From Sipunculus nudus (lineage: Eukaryota; Annelida; Sipuncula; Golfingiida; Sipunculidae): a DNA stretch of 64,000 bases. Position numbers and translations under genes: made by a program. The notes below the pieces were generated by a model. The model was not told the origin of the DNA. It was given only the letters and a program-made list of their open reading frames with translations, and did no database searches. The stretch lies in contig CM049322.1 of the NCBI GenBank assembly GCA_026874595.1, positions 4,139,900 to 4,203,899 on the forward strand. Direction: 5' to 3'. Below are positions 48,894 to 62,800 of this stretch, one piece after another (position 1 is the stretch's first letter; each line of letters opens with the position of its first letter).

Positions 48894-49515
48894 AAGAATG
48901 GAAAACAACAATGTCGTAAAGACATTCATTTACAAGAAGCGAAGGTAGAATTCCTCATAGATTTATGAGCAGCACCGTGTTTTTAATAAAAGCAGATTCA
49001 TTAATGATATATTCATAATATACTAGTATATATTTATATCACATATGTTTCCAATTATGAACACTGAATTGTTCGCGACTGTAATATCGTACTATATTTT
49101 TCTCAAATAATTAAAAAAACATTTCCTCGAAGTTGATTCTCTTGTGTGTAACTGGTTTCAGTTAACAAAGGCCCATTACTCCTTAAACCCATAGCGCGTA
49201 GAAATGCAGTCACAAGTGAATGACTCTGTTTGTTATGGATGTTTATAAAAGAAATATTTCCTACAATGCACTAGGGCTTCTAAATACGCCAGTGGCGTAG
49301 GCTAAATATTTCGTAAAGGAATTCATTAAAGACATTAGATTAGAACTGTTCCAAGGCTAATTACTTTAACATAAATGTTTTTGCGGTAAGAACTAAAGTG
49401 GTATTTGGTGAGCATATTAATGTGCAATTTAAAACAGAAGGCTTTTTCTTGGATTGTGACACATTTTGATGTAGTACTTTAACGGTTGAGACAAGTGGTC
49501 CCTGTCACCCTACAG
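48894..49515. other. no gene recognised
   Basis: The expected upstream metalloprotease exon (H-E-x-x-H) was not found here on the minus strand. Confidence 0.4.
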
Positions 49516-49653
49516 TCCCTTACTATTTTGAATAGAAACGACCTCTGGTGGAAGGCGCTCAAACCTGCTGATTATTACGAGCAATGTCCAACAGATAACG
49601 CTTTTGTGGTGGGAATATCTGTCAAGTTTTCTTTCTTATTTTATGTGTTTTAA
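49516..49653 (+). CDS. candidate exon, family unknown
   Basis: CCCTACAG| is followed in phase 0 by 45 codons (SLTILNRNDLWWKALKPADY, then YEQCPTDNAFVVGISVKF) ending in TAA at 49651. The W-rich start and the CP...VVG-SVKF pattern look coded and faintly recall strands of vitelline-membrane VMO-I-like or apextrin-like proteins, but I cannot assign it. No clear donor is present, so it would be a last exon. Confidence 0.25.
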   Translation, partial: SLTILNRNDLWWKALKPADYYEQCPTDNAFVVGISVKFSFLFYVF

Positions 49654-49689
49654 GTAAAATCTCAAATATATAGCAGACACACCTGTGTT

Positions 49690-51415
49690 CGATTTCATGA
49701 GCGATGGCGAGGGCCGTGGACTGTTCTACGAGGTCCTCGTTCATTGTGTCCCATTTCATGAGGGATGGTAAGGGCCGTGGACTGTTCTCCGAGGTCCTCG
49801 TTCATTGTGTCCCATTTCATGAGGGATGGTGAGGGCCGTGGACTGTTCTTCGAGGTCCTCGTTCATTGTGTTCCATTTCATGAGCGATGGCAAGGGCCGT
49901 GGACTGTTCTACGAGGTCCTCGTTCATTGTGTCCCATTTCATGAGGGATTGTGAGGGCCGTGGACTGTTCTCCGAGGTCCTCGTTCATTGTGTCCCATTT
50001 CATGAGGGATGGTGAGGGTCGTGGACTGTTCTCCGAGGACCTCGTTCATTGTGTCCCATTTCATGAGGGATGGTGAGGGTCGTGGACTGTTCTCCGAGGT
50101 CCTCTTTCATTGTGTCCCATTCATGAGGGATGGTGAGGACCGTGGACTGTTCTCCGAGGTCCTCGTTCATTGTGTCCCATTTCATGAGGGATGGTGAGGG
50201 CAGTGGACTGTTCTCCGAGGTCCTCGTTCATTGTGTCCCATTTCATGAGGGATGGTGAGGACCGTGGACTGTTCTCCGAGGTCCTCGTTCATTGTGTCCC
50301 ATTTCATGAGGGATGGTGAGGGTCGTGGACTGTTCTCCGAGGTCCTCTTTCATTGTGTCCCATTTCATGAGGGATGGTGAGGGCCAAGGACTGTTCTCCG
50401 AGGTCCTCGTTCATTGTGTCCCATTTCATGAGGGATGGTGAGGGTCGTGAACTGTTCCCCGAGGTCCTCTTTCATTGTGTCCCATTTCATGAGGGATGGT
50501 GAGGGCCGTGGACTGTTCTCTGAGGTCCTCATTCATTGTGTCCCATTTCATGAGGGATGGTGAGGGTCGTGGACTGTTCTCCGAGGTCCTCTTTCATTGT
50601 GTCCCATTTCATGAGGGAAGGTGAGGGCCGTGGACTGTTCTCCGAGGTCCTCGTTCATTGTGTCCCATTCCATGAGGGATGGTGAGGGTCGTTGACTGTT
50701 CCCCGAGGTCCTCGTTCATTATGTCCCATTTCATGAGGGATGGTGAGGGCCGTGGACTGTTCTCCGAGGTCCTCGTTCATTGTGTACCATTTCATAACGG
50801 ATGGTGAGGGTCGTGGACTGTTCTCCGAGGTCCTCTTTCATTGTGTCCCATTTCATGAGGGATGGTGAGGGCCGTGGACTGTTCTTCGAGGTCATCGTTC
50901 ATTGTGTCCCATTTCATGAGGGATGGTGAGAGCCGTGGACTGTTCTCCCATTGTGAGGGACGTTGACTGTTCTCCGAGGTCCTCGTTTATTGTGTTCTCC
51001 GAGGTCCTCTTCATTGTGTCCCTTTTCATATTGGGGTGGTGGACTGTTCTCCGAGGTCCTATTTCATAGTATCCCATTCCATGAGGGGTGGTGAGGGCCG
51101 TGGACTGTTCTCCGAGGTCCACGTTCACTGTGTCCCATTTCATGAGGGATGGTGAGGGCCGTGGACTGTTCTCCCATTGTGAGGGACGTGGACTGTTCTC
51201 CGAGGTCCTCGTTTATTGTGTTCTCCGAGGACCTCGTTCATTGTGTCCCTTTTCATATTGGGGCGGTGGACTGTTCTCCGAGGTCCTATTTCATAGTATC
51301 CCATTCCATGAGGGGTGGTGAGGGCCGTGGACTGTTCTCCGAGGTCCACGTTCACTGTGTCCCATTCCATATTCGGGCAGTGGAATGTTCTCCGGGTTCC
51401 ACGTTCAGTGATACT
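49690..51415. repeat. 61-bp satellite array, about 28 units
   Basis: The unit is 61 bp (CATGAGGGATGG at 49757 and again at 49818), with cores GGCCGTGGACTGTTCTCCGA and TCATTGTGTCCCATTT. It is GC-richer than the flanks. The right part (about 50.92-51.37 kb) has a rearranged 227-bp composite unit present twice, next to each other. Frames through it on both strands are repeat translations. Confidence 0.95.
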
Positions 51416-52005
51416 CCCTTCTTGCTACTGACGCTGTCATAATCCGCGAGTCCCAGAATGTGGCGCCGCCAGCCGGTCTATTTGCTCTAACCTCCGAACG
51501 TTGTGTATCTACAGTTTAAAATATTTGAAAAACTATTTGTTTTGAGAGGCATATTCATATACTGCTTACTCCGATAATGCTTACACAGAAAGGTAGCGAA
51601 TTTCAAGATATTTTTTTTCCTCATTTATTCAATTAAATTATATTACTTAAGTTTCCACTCAGACACATGCGCGACAGAAGACTTTTCGGAAGTTCACAAA
51701 TGACAAAACATAATAGTTATAAAATACCTAATATTTAGCCCTCGAATTGGTAATTTTTATACACTGAATACATGCTATGTACAGTATAACCCCTCTAAGA
51801 CGACAAGCACAAATGTAACGGTCGTGGTCAGGCTACCAGGTTTAGACGGTGATTGAATGTTTATTAGAGAAGTGGGCACTATGCTATTTCGCATGCACAA
51901 AACAACTGGGTCTGGATGTTACAACAGTGAATGAAGAGGTTATATGAATTTTATCCAGTGACTCCGGTCGCCTGATCAAATGGCGGCAGGATTCGTTCTA
52001 CCCGC
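51416..52005. other. spacer between satellites
   Basis: Unique-looking AT-rich DNA between the 61- and 65-bp arrays. No gene is recognised. Confidence 0.5.
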
Positions 52006-52007
52006 AG

Positions 52008-53775
52008 AATAAGTTCATTCAGCGTCCTGTCTCCCTCCATGTAGTCCCTGATCCGGTCAGGCTCAGGGTGTCTGCCAGTTCATCCAGCGTCCTGTTGGCC
52101 CCGACGTAGTCCCTGATCCGGTCAGGCTCACGGTGTCTGTCAGTTCATCCAGCGTCCTGTCGGCCTCCACATAGTCCCTGATCCGGTCGGTCTCACGGTG
52201 TCTGTCAGTTAATCCAGCGTCCTGTCGGCATCCACGTAGTCCTTGATCCGGTCAGGCTCACGGTGTCTGTCAGTTCATCCAGCGCCCCGTCGGCCTCCAT
52301 GTAGTCCTTGATCCAGACAGTCTTATGGTGTCTGTCAGTTCATTCAGCGTCCTGTCGGCCTCTATGTAGTCCCTGATTTGGTCAGGCTCACGGTGTCTGT
52401 CAGCTCATCCAGCGTCCTGTCGGCCTCCACGTAATCCCTGATCCGGCCAGTCTCACCGTGTCTGTCAGTTCATACAGCATCCTGTCGGCCTCCATGTAGT
52501 CCCTGATCCGGTCAGGTTTACGGTGTCTGTCAGTTTAAGGAGCGTCCTGTCGGCCTCATGTAGTCCCTGATCCGGTCAGTCTTACGGTGTATGTCAGTTC
52601 ATCCAGCGTTCTGTTGGCCTCCACGTAGTCCCTGATCCGGTCACGCTCACGGTATCTGTCAGTTCATCACGCGTCCTGTCGGCCTCCATGTAGTCCCTGA
52701 TCCGGTCAAGCTCACGGTGTCTGCCCGTTCATCCAGCGCCCTGTCGGCCTCCACGTAGTCACTGATCCGGTCAGGCTTACGGTGTCTGTCAGCTCATTCA
52801 GCGTCCTGTTCGCCTCTCTGTATTCCCTGATCCAGTCAGGCTCACGGTGTCTGTCAGTTCATTCAGCGTCCTGTTGGCCTCCCTGTATTCCCTGATTCGT
52901 TCAGGCTCACGGTGTCTGTAAGTTGATCCAGCGTCCTGTCGGCCCCAACTTAGTCCCTAATCCTGTCAGTCTCACGGTGTCTGTCAGTTCATCCAGCGTT
53001 CTGTCTGCCTCCCTGTATATAGTACCTCATCCGGTCAGGCTCAAGGTGTCTGACAGTTCATCCAGCGCCCTGTCGGCCTCGACGTATAATCCCTGATCCG
53101 GTCAGGCTTACGGTGTCTGTCAGTTCATCTAGCGCCATGTCGGCCACCACGTAGTCCCTGATCCGGTAAGTCTCACGATGTCTGTCAATTCATCCAGCGT
53201 CCTTTTGGCCTCCATGTAGTAACTGTCTGGTCAAGCTACGGTGTCTGTCAGTTCATCCATCACCCTGTCGGCCTCCATGTAGTCCCTGATCCGGTCAGGC
53301 TCACGGTGTCTGTCAGTTGATCCAGCGTTCTGTCGGCCCCAACGTAGTCCCTGATCCTGTCAGATTCACGGTGTCTGTCAGTTTATCCAGCGTCCTGTCA
53401 GCGTCCTTGTATATAGTCCGTCATCCAGTCAGGCTTACAGTGTCTGTCAGTTCATCCAGCGCCCTGTCAGCCTCCACGTAGTTCCTGATCCGTTCAGGTT
53501 TATGATGTAAGTCAGTTCATCCAGCGTCCTGTCGGCCTCCATGTAGTCCCTGATCAGGTCAGTCTCACGGTGTCTGTCAGTTCATCCAGCGTTCTGTCGG
53601 CCTCCACTTAGTCCCTGATCCGGTCAGTCTCACGGTGTCTGTCAGTTCATCCAGCGTCCTGTCAGCCTCCACGTAGTCCCTGATCCGGTCAGTCTCACGG
53701 TGTCTGTAAGTTCATCCAGCGTTCTGTCGGCCTCCACGTAGTCCCTGATCCTGTCAGGCCCACGGTGTCTGTCTG
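52008..53775. repeat. 65-bp satellite array, about 27 units
   Basis: The unit is 65 bp (AGCGTCCTGT at 52151 and 52216), with cores CCTGATCCGGTCAGGCTCAC and GGTGTCTGTCAGTTCATCCA. Copies differ by several substitutions throughout. A minus-strand frame enters the array from unique DNA at 53851 and reads two units; I treat it as chance. Confidence 0.95.
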
Positions 53776-55310
53776 ACCAGTACGACTCACGCCGGTTCTT
53801 AACACAAACAGTAGTTAACATTTCTAATAATACCGATAACGACCATGTCATGTACTGTTTATAAACAAAATAGAAGAAGGAGTGTACAGAACAGATTAAT
53901 TGTCTCAGTATACACTAGATGTCACCACGATATGTCACCATGATCAATTTGCGAAGTCAGACATCTGTTGGCGACTACTAGTGCTAAGTTATATATCATA
54001 CGAAATGAGCTAAGTTACATAAGTTATATGTGGAGGTCCGTCAAAATAACCAAAACACGCGTCAAGAAGGACATCAGTAATTTTGTATGGCGTTTTGCAA
54101 CTAGTGACCTTTCACCTTACACACACACACACACACACACACATCCTCACACCCACACATATATATGTTCATGATAATTAAGATCGCTACACCCATTTTG
54201 TTTGCAAATATCAGGTGTGTGACCCATATTTCAGACATTTTTTATTGATTATAGCCGAAAATTACACCTATCCGAATTGCTATTATAAGGAGATTTTTAT
54301 AGACGTCAAAGATAAAATGGTTTTTGATTTCAGGTTTTATTGCAAAAAAAAAAAAAAAAAATTTCTATTAAGCGAATTGCTATAGGTAGAGATGACTGTA
54401 TATATTTATAGGAAGAGTGAGATTAAAAAGGGCTTATAACAAACAAGCTAAGAGGACTGAATAAAACCGGTTGACAACTAGCGTTAATAATACATGTGGC
54501 ATTATGTTGTTTAATACAAAGTAAGCAAGAGTCGATTCGACTTCACAGAGTCAAGAATTCAGAAAAGAGAGCAAATGGCTTAAATTAATACAGATGATGG
54601 TCAGTTTAATTCTATTCGGACATTGGATTGTCTAGAACTCTTGATTTCCTCTGTTTCTACGTCACATAGATTTATAACTGAATTTTATCTGACGACCCTT
54701 GCTTAAATGTTACTTTCTCCAGCTGTACATTAAACAGATGAATGATGTGTCGGCATAATGAAATTAATCACTAGGTAGTCTCCCAAATGATTTACGAAAT
54801 GTCTGCAGGGAATTGTCCATGACGGAATTGCACAACTTGCCAATTATATTTCAAACGATATGTAAACGTACACGTCCTTTAAACATTTGTGATATATAGA
54901 TAAAATATTAAGGATGTTCATTTTTTTATCTGGTACTTTAGGTATACTGTTCATGGAATACACTGTCCTCTCACGTATATAACAGTACCTGCAGAGTTTT
55001 TATTCTGAAAACATTTCCTATCGCACATTTACAGCAAAAATAAACTTGCACCGGCCGCAACTCAGTGGGCCGAAAGAAAACATAATCATAGAGTTTTGTC
55101 AAAGTCGCATTAATCACGAAGACGACTAACAATTAAAATAAAACCTGATTTTGATTCTTCATGTCTAGTACATCTTCCTTTCTTGAATGCAAGTGTTTGC
55201 GCATGCGCAGTATTACACCTTCAGCCATCACGTATTGTAAACAGACAAGGATTGTGGTAATAACAAATAGGACGGAAACACCAAATATGTAAAAAAAATA
55301 TATCTCTGAG
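53776..55310. other. no gene recognised
   Basis: It contains an AC microsatellite (54119-54142) and a poly-A run of 18 (54344-54361). Nothing coding was seen. Confidence 0.5.
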
Positions 55311-55313
55311 ACA

Positions 55314-55529
55314 TTGGTCCTGCATTGGTCCGTTGGTCATGCACGATATCGGTTTAAATCATTTCCCATATTACAAGAATACTGTAAATTGCACAATATT
55401 TGTGTTTCCCAGGAGCGGTTGCGTACCATTTCTCAAACTGAGCTGAGTGAGCCCACATTTAGCTCTAGTACCCAGTTTTACCACTTGATGACAGCACTTC
55501 ATCATTTTGATGGACACTGGCCACTCTAA
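55314..55529 (+). pseudogene. possible PIF/Harbinger transposase C-terminal remnant
   Basis: The frame contains FPILQEYCKLHNICVSQE. The C-x-LHN-IC segment is characteristic of the end of the DDE nuclease of PIF/Harbinger transposases. The catalytic residues are not in the 71-codon frame and no terminal inverted repeats or upstream coding were found. It is a short match and could be chance. Confidence 0.3.
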
Positions 55530-55810
55530 AAAGTGGTTGTTCGATCCCTGAGGTGTGTGTCTTTTTTGAACGGCTAAATGTTAATATATATTCCATGTTT
55601 GTTTTTTTCAACGTGTATCTCCTCTTGATATAATTCTGATTTGAATGCAGTGAACCTAAAATACTGTGAAAGTTAGATTTTGATGGTCTTCTCTTTTGCA
55701 GTGTTTGGCGGTTATTTTTTTTTGTTGCCACTTAAATTTATTGTTTTAGAATCAGCCCTGATTCAGGGCTAACATAAATTTTATGTCCATCTTTATAATA
55801 TGATTCTGGA
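55530..55810. other. spacer before the 28-bp array
   Basis: It contains a short perfect inverted repeat AGCCCTGA-T-TCAGGGCT (about 55755-55771). Nothing else is recognised. Confidence 0.5.
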
Positions 55811-55811
55811 C

Positions 55812-58260
55812 GCTATGGATAACGTAAATGAGATGCTACAGTATAAATAACGTACATGAGATGCTACAGTATAAATAAAGTACATGAGATGCTACAGCAT
55901 AAATAACGTGCTGAGATGCTACAGTATAAATAACGTGCATGAGATGCTACAGTATAATTATAACGTACATGAGATGCTACAGTATAAATAACGTACATGA
56001 GATGCTACAGTATAAATAACGTACATGAGATGCTGCAGTATAAATAAATTACATGAGATGCTACAGTATAAATAACGTACATGAGATGCTACAGTATAAA
56101 GAACGAACATGTGATGCTACAGTATAAATAACGTACATGAGATGCTACAGTATAAATAACCTACATGTGATGCTACAGTATAAATAACGTACATGAGATG
56201 CTACAGTATGAATAACGAACATGAGATGCTACAGTATAAATAACCTACATGAGATGCTACAGTATAAATAACGTACATGAGATGCTACAGTATAAATAAC
56301 GTACATGAGATGCTACAGTATAAAAAACGTACATGAGATGCTACAGTATAAATCACGTACATGAGATACTACAGTATAAATAACGTACATGAGATGCTAC
56401 AGTATAAATCACGTACATGAGATGCTACAGTATAAATAACGTACATGAGATGCTACAGTATAAATAACGTACATGAGATGCCACAGTATTAATAACGTAC
56501 ATGAAATGCTACAGTATAAATCACGTACATGAGATGCTACAGTATAAATAACCTACATGAGATGCTACAGTATAAATCACGTACATGAGATGCTAAAGTA
56601 TAAATAACGTACATGAGATGCTACAGTATAAATAACGTACATGAGATGCTACAGTATAAATAACGTACATGAGATGCTACAGTATAAATAACGTACATGA
56701 GATGCTACAGTATAAATAACGTACATGAGATGCTACAGTATAAATAACGTACATGAGATGCTACAGTATAAATAACGAACATGAGATGCTACAGTATAAA
56801 TAACGTACATGAGATGCTACAGTATAAATAACGAACATGAGATGCTACAGTATAAATAACGTACATGAGATGCTACAGTATAAATGAAGTACATGAGATG
56901 CTACAGTATAAATAACGTACATGAGATGCTACAGTATAAATAACGTACATGAGATGCTACAGTATAAATAAGGTACATGAGATGCTACAGTATAAATAAC
57001 GTACATGAGATGCTACAGTATTAATAAGGTACATGAGATGCTACAGTATAAATCACGTACATGAGATGCTACAGTATAAATCACGTACATGAGATGCTAC
57101 AGTGTAAATCACGTACATGAGATGCTACAGTATAAATAACCTACATGAGATGCTACAGTATAAATAACGTACATGAGATGCTACAGTATAAATAACGTAC
57201 ATGAGATGCTACAGTATAAATAACCTACATGAGATGCTACAGTATAAATGACGTACATGAGATGCTACAGTATAAATAACGTACCTGAGATGCTACAGTA
57301 TAAATAACGTACCTGAGATGCTACAGTATAAATAACGTACCTGAGATGCTACAGTATAAATAACGTACCTGAGATGCTACAGTATAAATAACGTACATGA
57401 GATGCTACAGTATAAATAACGTACATGAGATGCTACAGTATAAATAACGTACATGAGATGCTACAGTATAAATAACGTACATGAGATGCTACAGTATTAA
57501 TAAGGTACATGAGATGCTACAGTATAAATCACGTACATGAGATGCTACAGTATAAATCACGTACATGAGATGCTACAGTGTAAATCACGTACATGAGATG
57601 CTACAGTATAAATAACGAACATGAGATGCTACGGTATAAATAACGTACATGAGATGCTACAGTATAAATGAAGTACATGAGATGCTACAGTATTAATAAC
57701 CTACCTGAGATGCTACAGTATAAATAACGTACATGAGATGCTACAGTATAAATAACGTACATGAGATGCTACAGTATAAATAACGTACATGAGATGCTAC
57801 AGTATTAATAAGGTACATGAGATGCTACAGTATAAATCACGTACATGAGATGCTACAGTATAAATCACGTACATGAGATGCTACAGTGTAAATCACGTAC
57901 ATGAGATGCTACAGTATAAATAACCTACATGAGATGCTACAGTATAAATAACGTACATGAGATGCTACAGTATAAATAACGTACATGAGATGCTACAGTA
58001 TAAATAACCTACATGAGATGCTACAGTATAAATAACCTACATGAGATGCTACAGTATAAATAACGTACATGAGATGCTACAGTATAAATAACGTACCTGA
58101 GATGCTACAGTATTAAAAACCTACATGAGATGCTACAGTATAAATAACGTGCATGAGATGCTACAGTATAAATAACGTACATGAGATGCTACAGTATAAA
58201 TAACGTACATGAGATGCTACAGTATAAATAACGTACATGAGATGCTACAGTATAAATAAT
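55812..58260. repeat. 28-bp satellite array, about 87 copies
   Basis: The unit is 28 bp: GAGATGCTACAGTATAAATA plus ACGTACAT. For example, units start at 56281 and 56309. Variants at fixed positions (ACGTAC, ACCTAC, TCACGT, AAGGTAC, ATTAATA) mark higher-order blocks. Both edges end abruptly in unique DNA. Confidence 0.95.
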
Positions 58261-58479
58261 TTTATATTTTTGCCAATATTTAAAAAAAATTAAGTGACCA
58301 AATATCTTTCCTGATTTTTTTACAAAGTCTATTATGTTTGGGCCATAATTTTTTTTTTAATTATATAATACTGACTTAATTTCTGGCATGTTCATAGGAA
58401 CTATATAGAGGAATATTTATGGTAAATATGAAGAAAACCAGATGAGTGGTTTTTATATTAGGCAGTCCTGAAGTGTGAA

Positions 58480-58720
58480 AATAGATTTCTAATAAAAAAA
58501 TTGAGGTTTTTCCTTAATATCTCGAAGGAACGAAGTCCTATTGACCCAGTTTTTGGCATGGTAGGAAATCTAACTTTATGGCAAATTTCAGATTCGTAGG
58601 TCCAATGGTGTCGAAACGTGCCAGTCTTACGGACGGACATCCGGACGAACGGACGGACTACGGACAATGGACCACTACTATAGCTTAGATCACTTATAGT
58701 CAGCTGAGCTAAAAACGACT
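58480..58720. repeat. dispersed repeat with GGACGGAC-rich end
   Basis: It starts near TTGAGGTTTTTCCTTAATAT and continues through ACCCAGTTTTTGGCATGG and a run ACGGACGGACATCCGGACGA. It ends TCAGCTGAGCTAAAAA (about 58715). I recognise this style of interspersed repeat, ending in GGACGGAC-like runs and GGTGAGCTA, from bivalve genomic sequence, but cannot name the family. Confidence 0.5.
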
Positions 58721-59790
58721 GGACATACTAACTTTTTCGTTTCATATTTATGGTTGCGGCACTAAATCGTTGCCACGCAATCTCTTTTATGGTCACGCCT
58801 CATTGGTGGTTTGGAGATTAGTTAAACTTATTAGCATGCGGGTGGGCTATGTGCCGGATGTGTTTCATTCAGGACAGAGAATGGCCCGGATGTGATTTAA
58901 AAGCTGATGGGAAGTGTGAAGTCACAGCAAAATTTTGAAAGAAAAAACTTAAATCTACCTTACCTGTTGTTTTTGTTCTTATCTGAAAATGCAGGGCTGA
59001 CATTGTGAGAAATACTAAGCTACTGATGAGATCTGGAATTTGTAGTCACATCCCTGAAGCTGATGTTACTTCTGAGTTCAGTTGTCAAAGATGTGCCAAT
59101 AGCTTTTTGACAATCACACCAAATATTTGAGGTAAAAAAATTAATAACTTGTTTTTCTTCCAGGAATCGTGTTAAGTTTATTCAAATCTATATTAATAAA
59201 GTGTTTATAGGCAAGTGTGCTATACAATAATATAATTAGATCTGCAATACGTTTGGTTTGCTTGGCATGGCGGGAAAGATGCCAAGTGTGCCCTAAGGGG
59301 GCAGTTTTTTTCATATTGACCTAAATCTTGCGGAATTAAGCATGATTTCATGAAACGTCTATTGCAGTATCATTTATCATAAACTAAAACTACTTTACCC
59401 AGTACCTGTGGACCTGTCCCGTTGTTATAACAGGTAGTCTGTTTGAAGTTTTAAGTCCGGTCACATAGCAAAATAATGATAAAAGTATTGAAAAAAAAAA
59501 CCTGTAAGTTTGTTTTAATCTGACACCATAATCAGCAGAAAACATCATTTATACATTACACTCAGACATTATTAACTTCATCATCAGTCACAGTCTGTAC
59601 ATTTTAACAGTATTTGGTCTGATTTATTTGGTATCACCACCTCTATGTCACCGAAATGACGGCCCTGTCTAGCGATTTTTTCTCATTTATTACAGATTGC
59701 TGTGGGAAAAAAAAATGTTTTCTTCACTTTTCATTAAATCCTGTCCTACTTTCCTCGGAAAGGAACAAGTTGTGTTATCCCAGTCAAGAC
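58721..59790. other. no gene recognised
   Basis: AT-rich spacer between the dispersed repeat and the 112-bp array. Confidence 0.5.
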
Positions 59791-59809
59791 GTGAGCTAAC
59801 CTCGAGATC

Positions 59810-62800
59810 ACTGTGATATCATTAGAGCGTCACGGATGTGAGTTCATATCTATGAACCAACTGTGAACTCATGGTTAGGTCACTGCAGTGAGTTCATGTG
59901 TGTTACACAACATTGAGTTCACAGTGATATCACAGAGTGACGTCAAAAATGTGACAGCACGGTGAATTCACAACCGTGAGCTCACAGTGATATCATGGCA
60001 TGAGTTCATGTTTGTTACACAACAGTGAGTTCACAGTGATATCACATGATGACGTCAAAAATGTGACATCACGGTGAATTCACAACCGTGAGCTCACAGT
60101 GATATCATGGCATGAGTTCATGTTTGTTACACAACAGTTAGTTCACAGTAATATTACAGGATGACGTCAAAAATGTGACACCACGGTGAATTCAGAACCG
60201 TGAGCTCACAGTAATATCATGGCATGAGTTCATGTCTGTTACACAACAGCGAGTTCACAGTGATATCACAGGATGACATAAAAAATGTGACTACACGGTG
60301 AATTCACAACCGTTTGCCCACAGTGATATCATGGGATGAGTTCATGTCTGTTACACAACAGTGAGTTCACAATGATATCTCAGGATGAAGATATAAATGT
60401 AACACCACAGTGAATTCATAACCATGACTTCACAATGATGGCATTGCTAGAGTTCATTTCTATTACACAACATTAAGTTCAGAGTGATATCGCAGGATGA
60501 GGCAAAAAAATGTGACACCACGGGGAATTCACAACAGTGAACTCAAAATGATATAATAGCATGTGAGCTCACGTCTCAAAATGAGACGCCGCGGTGAATT
60601 CACAACCGTGAGCTCACAGTGATAGCATAGCAGTGTGCTCATGTTTGTTACACAACAGTGAGTTCACAGTGATATCACAGGATGACGTCAAAAATGTGAC
60701 ACCACGGTGAATTCAGAACCGTGAGCTCACAGAAATATCATCGCATGAGTTCATGTCTGTTACACAACAGCGAGTTCACAGTTATATCACAGGATGACAT
60801 CAAATATATGACACCACGGTGAATTCACAACCGTTTGCTCACAATGATATCATGGGATGAGTTCATGTCTGTTACATGTCAGTGAGTTCACAATGATATC
60901 TCAGGATGACGTTATAAATGTAACACCATAGCGAATTCATAACCATGAGTTCACAATGATAGCATTGCTTGAGTTCATTTCTGTTACACAACATTGGGTT
61001 CACAGTGATATCCCAGGATGAGGTAAAAAATGTGACACCACTGTGAATTCACAACAGTGAGCTCAAAATGATATCATAGCACGAGTTCATGTATGTTACT
61101 CATCAGCGAGCCCACCGTGATATCACAAGATGACGTCAAAATGTGACACCACGGTGAATTCACAACCATGAGCTCACAGTAATATCATGACATGAGTTCA
61201 TGTCCCTTACACAACAGCGAGTTCACAGTGATATCACAGGATGACATCAAAAATGTGACACCACGGTGAATTCACAACAGTTTGCTCACAGTGATATCAT
61301 GGGATGACTTCATGTCTGTTACACAAAAGTGAGTTCACTGTGATATCTCAGGATGACGTTATAAATGTAACACCACAGTGAATTCATAACCATGACTTCA
61401 CAATGATGGCATTGCTTGAGTTCATTTCTGTTACATAACATTGAGTTCACAGTGATTTCCTAGGAGGAGGCAAAAAATGTGACACGGCGGCGAATTCACA
61501 ACAGTGAGCTGAAAATGATATAATAGCATGTGAGTTCACGTCTCAAAATCAGACTCCGCAGTGAATTCACAACCGTGAGCTCACAGTGATAGCATAGCAG
61601 TGAGCTCATGTCTGTTACACAACAGTGAGTTCACCGTGATATCACAGGATGACATCAAAAATGTGACACCACGGTGAATTCATAACCGTGAGCTCACAGT
61701 AATATCATGGCATTAGTTCATGTCTGTAACACAACAGTGAGTTCACAGTTATATCATAGGATGACGTTAAAATGAGACGCCGCGGTGAATTCACATCCGT
61801 GAGCTCACAGTGATAGCAAAGCAGTGAGCTCATGTATGTTATCAAACAGTGAGTTCACAATGATATCACAGGATGACATAAAAAATGTGATACCACAATG
61901 AATTCACAAGGTCATGTGTAGTTCACAACAGTTGGTTCAGAGTGATATATCAGGATGACTTCAAAATGTGACAGCACGGTGAATTCACAACCGAGTTCAC
62001 AGTGATATCATGGCATGAGTTCATGTCTGTTACACAACAGTGAGTTCACAGTGATATCAAAGGATGATGTCAAATTTTGACACCACGGTGAATTCACAAC
62101 CATGAGCTCACAGTGATAGCATAGAAATGAGCTCATGTATGATATACAACAATCAGTTCACAATGATATCACAGGAAAACGTAAAAAATGTGACACCACA
62201 ATGAATTAACAACTGTTAGGGCACAGTGATAGCATGACATGAGGTCATGTCTGTTACACAACAGTTAGTTCAGAGTGATATCCCAGGATGACGTTAAAAT
62301 GTGACACCGCGGTGAATTCACAACGTGAGCTCACAGTAATATCATGGCATGAGTTCATGTCTGTTACACAACAGCAAGTTCACAGTGATATCACGAGATG
62401 ACATCAAAAATGAGCTCACAGTGATATCAGGGCATGAGTTCATGTTTGTTACTCATCATCGAACCCACCGTGATATCACAGGATGACTTCAAAATGTGAA
62501 AACACGGGGAATTCACAACCGTGAGCTCACAGTAATAGCATAACAGTGAGCTCATGTATGTTATACCAGAGTGAATACACAATGATATCACAGGATGACG
62601 TCAAAATGTGACACCATGGTTAATTCACAACCGGGAGCTTACAGTGATATCTTGGCATGAGCTTATGTCTGTTGCACATCAGCGAGCTCACACTGATATT
62701 ACAGGATGACGTCAATAATGTGCCATCATCTTGAATTCACAACCGTGAGCTCACAGTGATGACATGGCATGGAGTTCATGTATGTTACAAAATAGTGAGT

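Noticed and set aside
50000-51442. Open frames on both strands in the 61-bp array
   Set aside because: Repeat translations with no domain.
53642-53851. Minus-strand frame entering the 65-bp array, with a hydrophobic start
   Set aside because: It reads only two repeat units and a short unique part. No donor or homology was seen.
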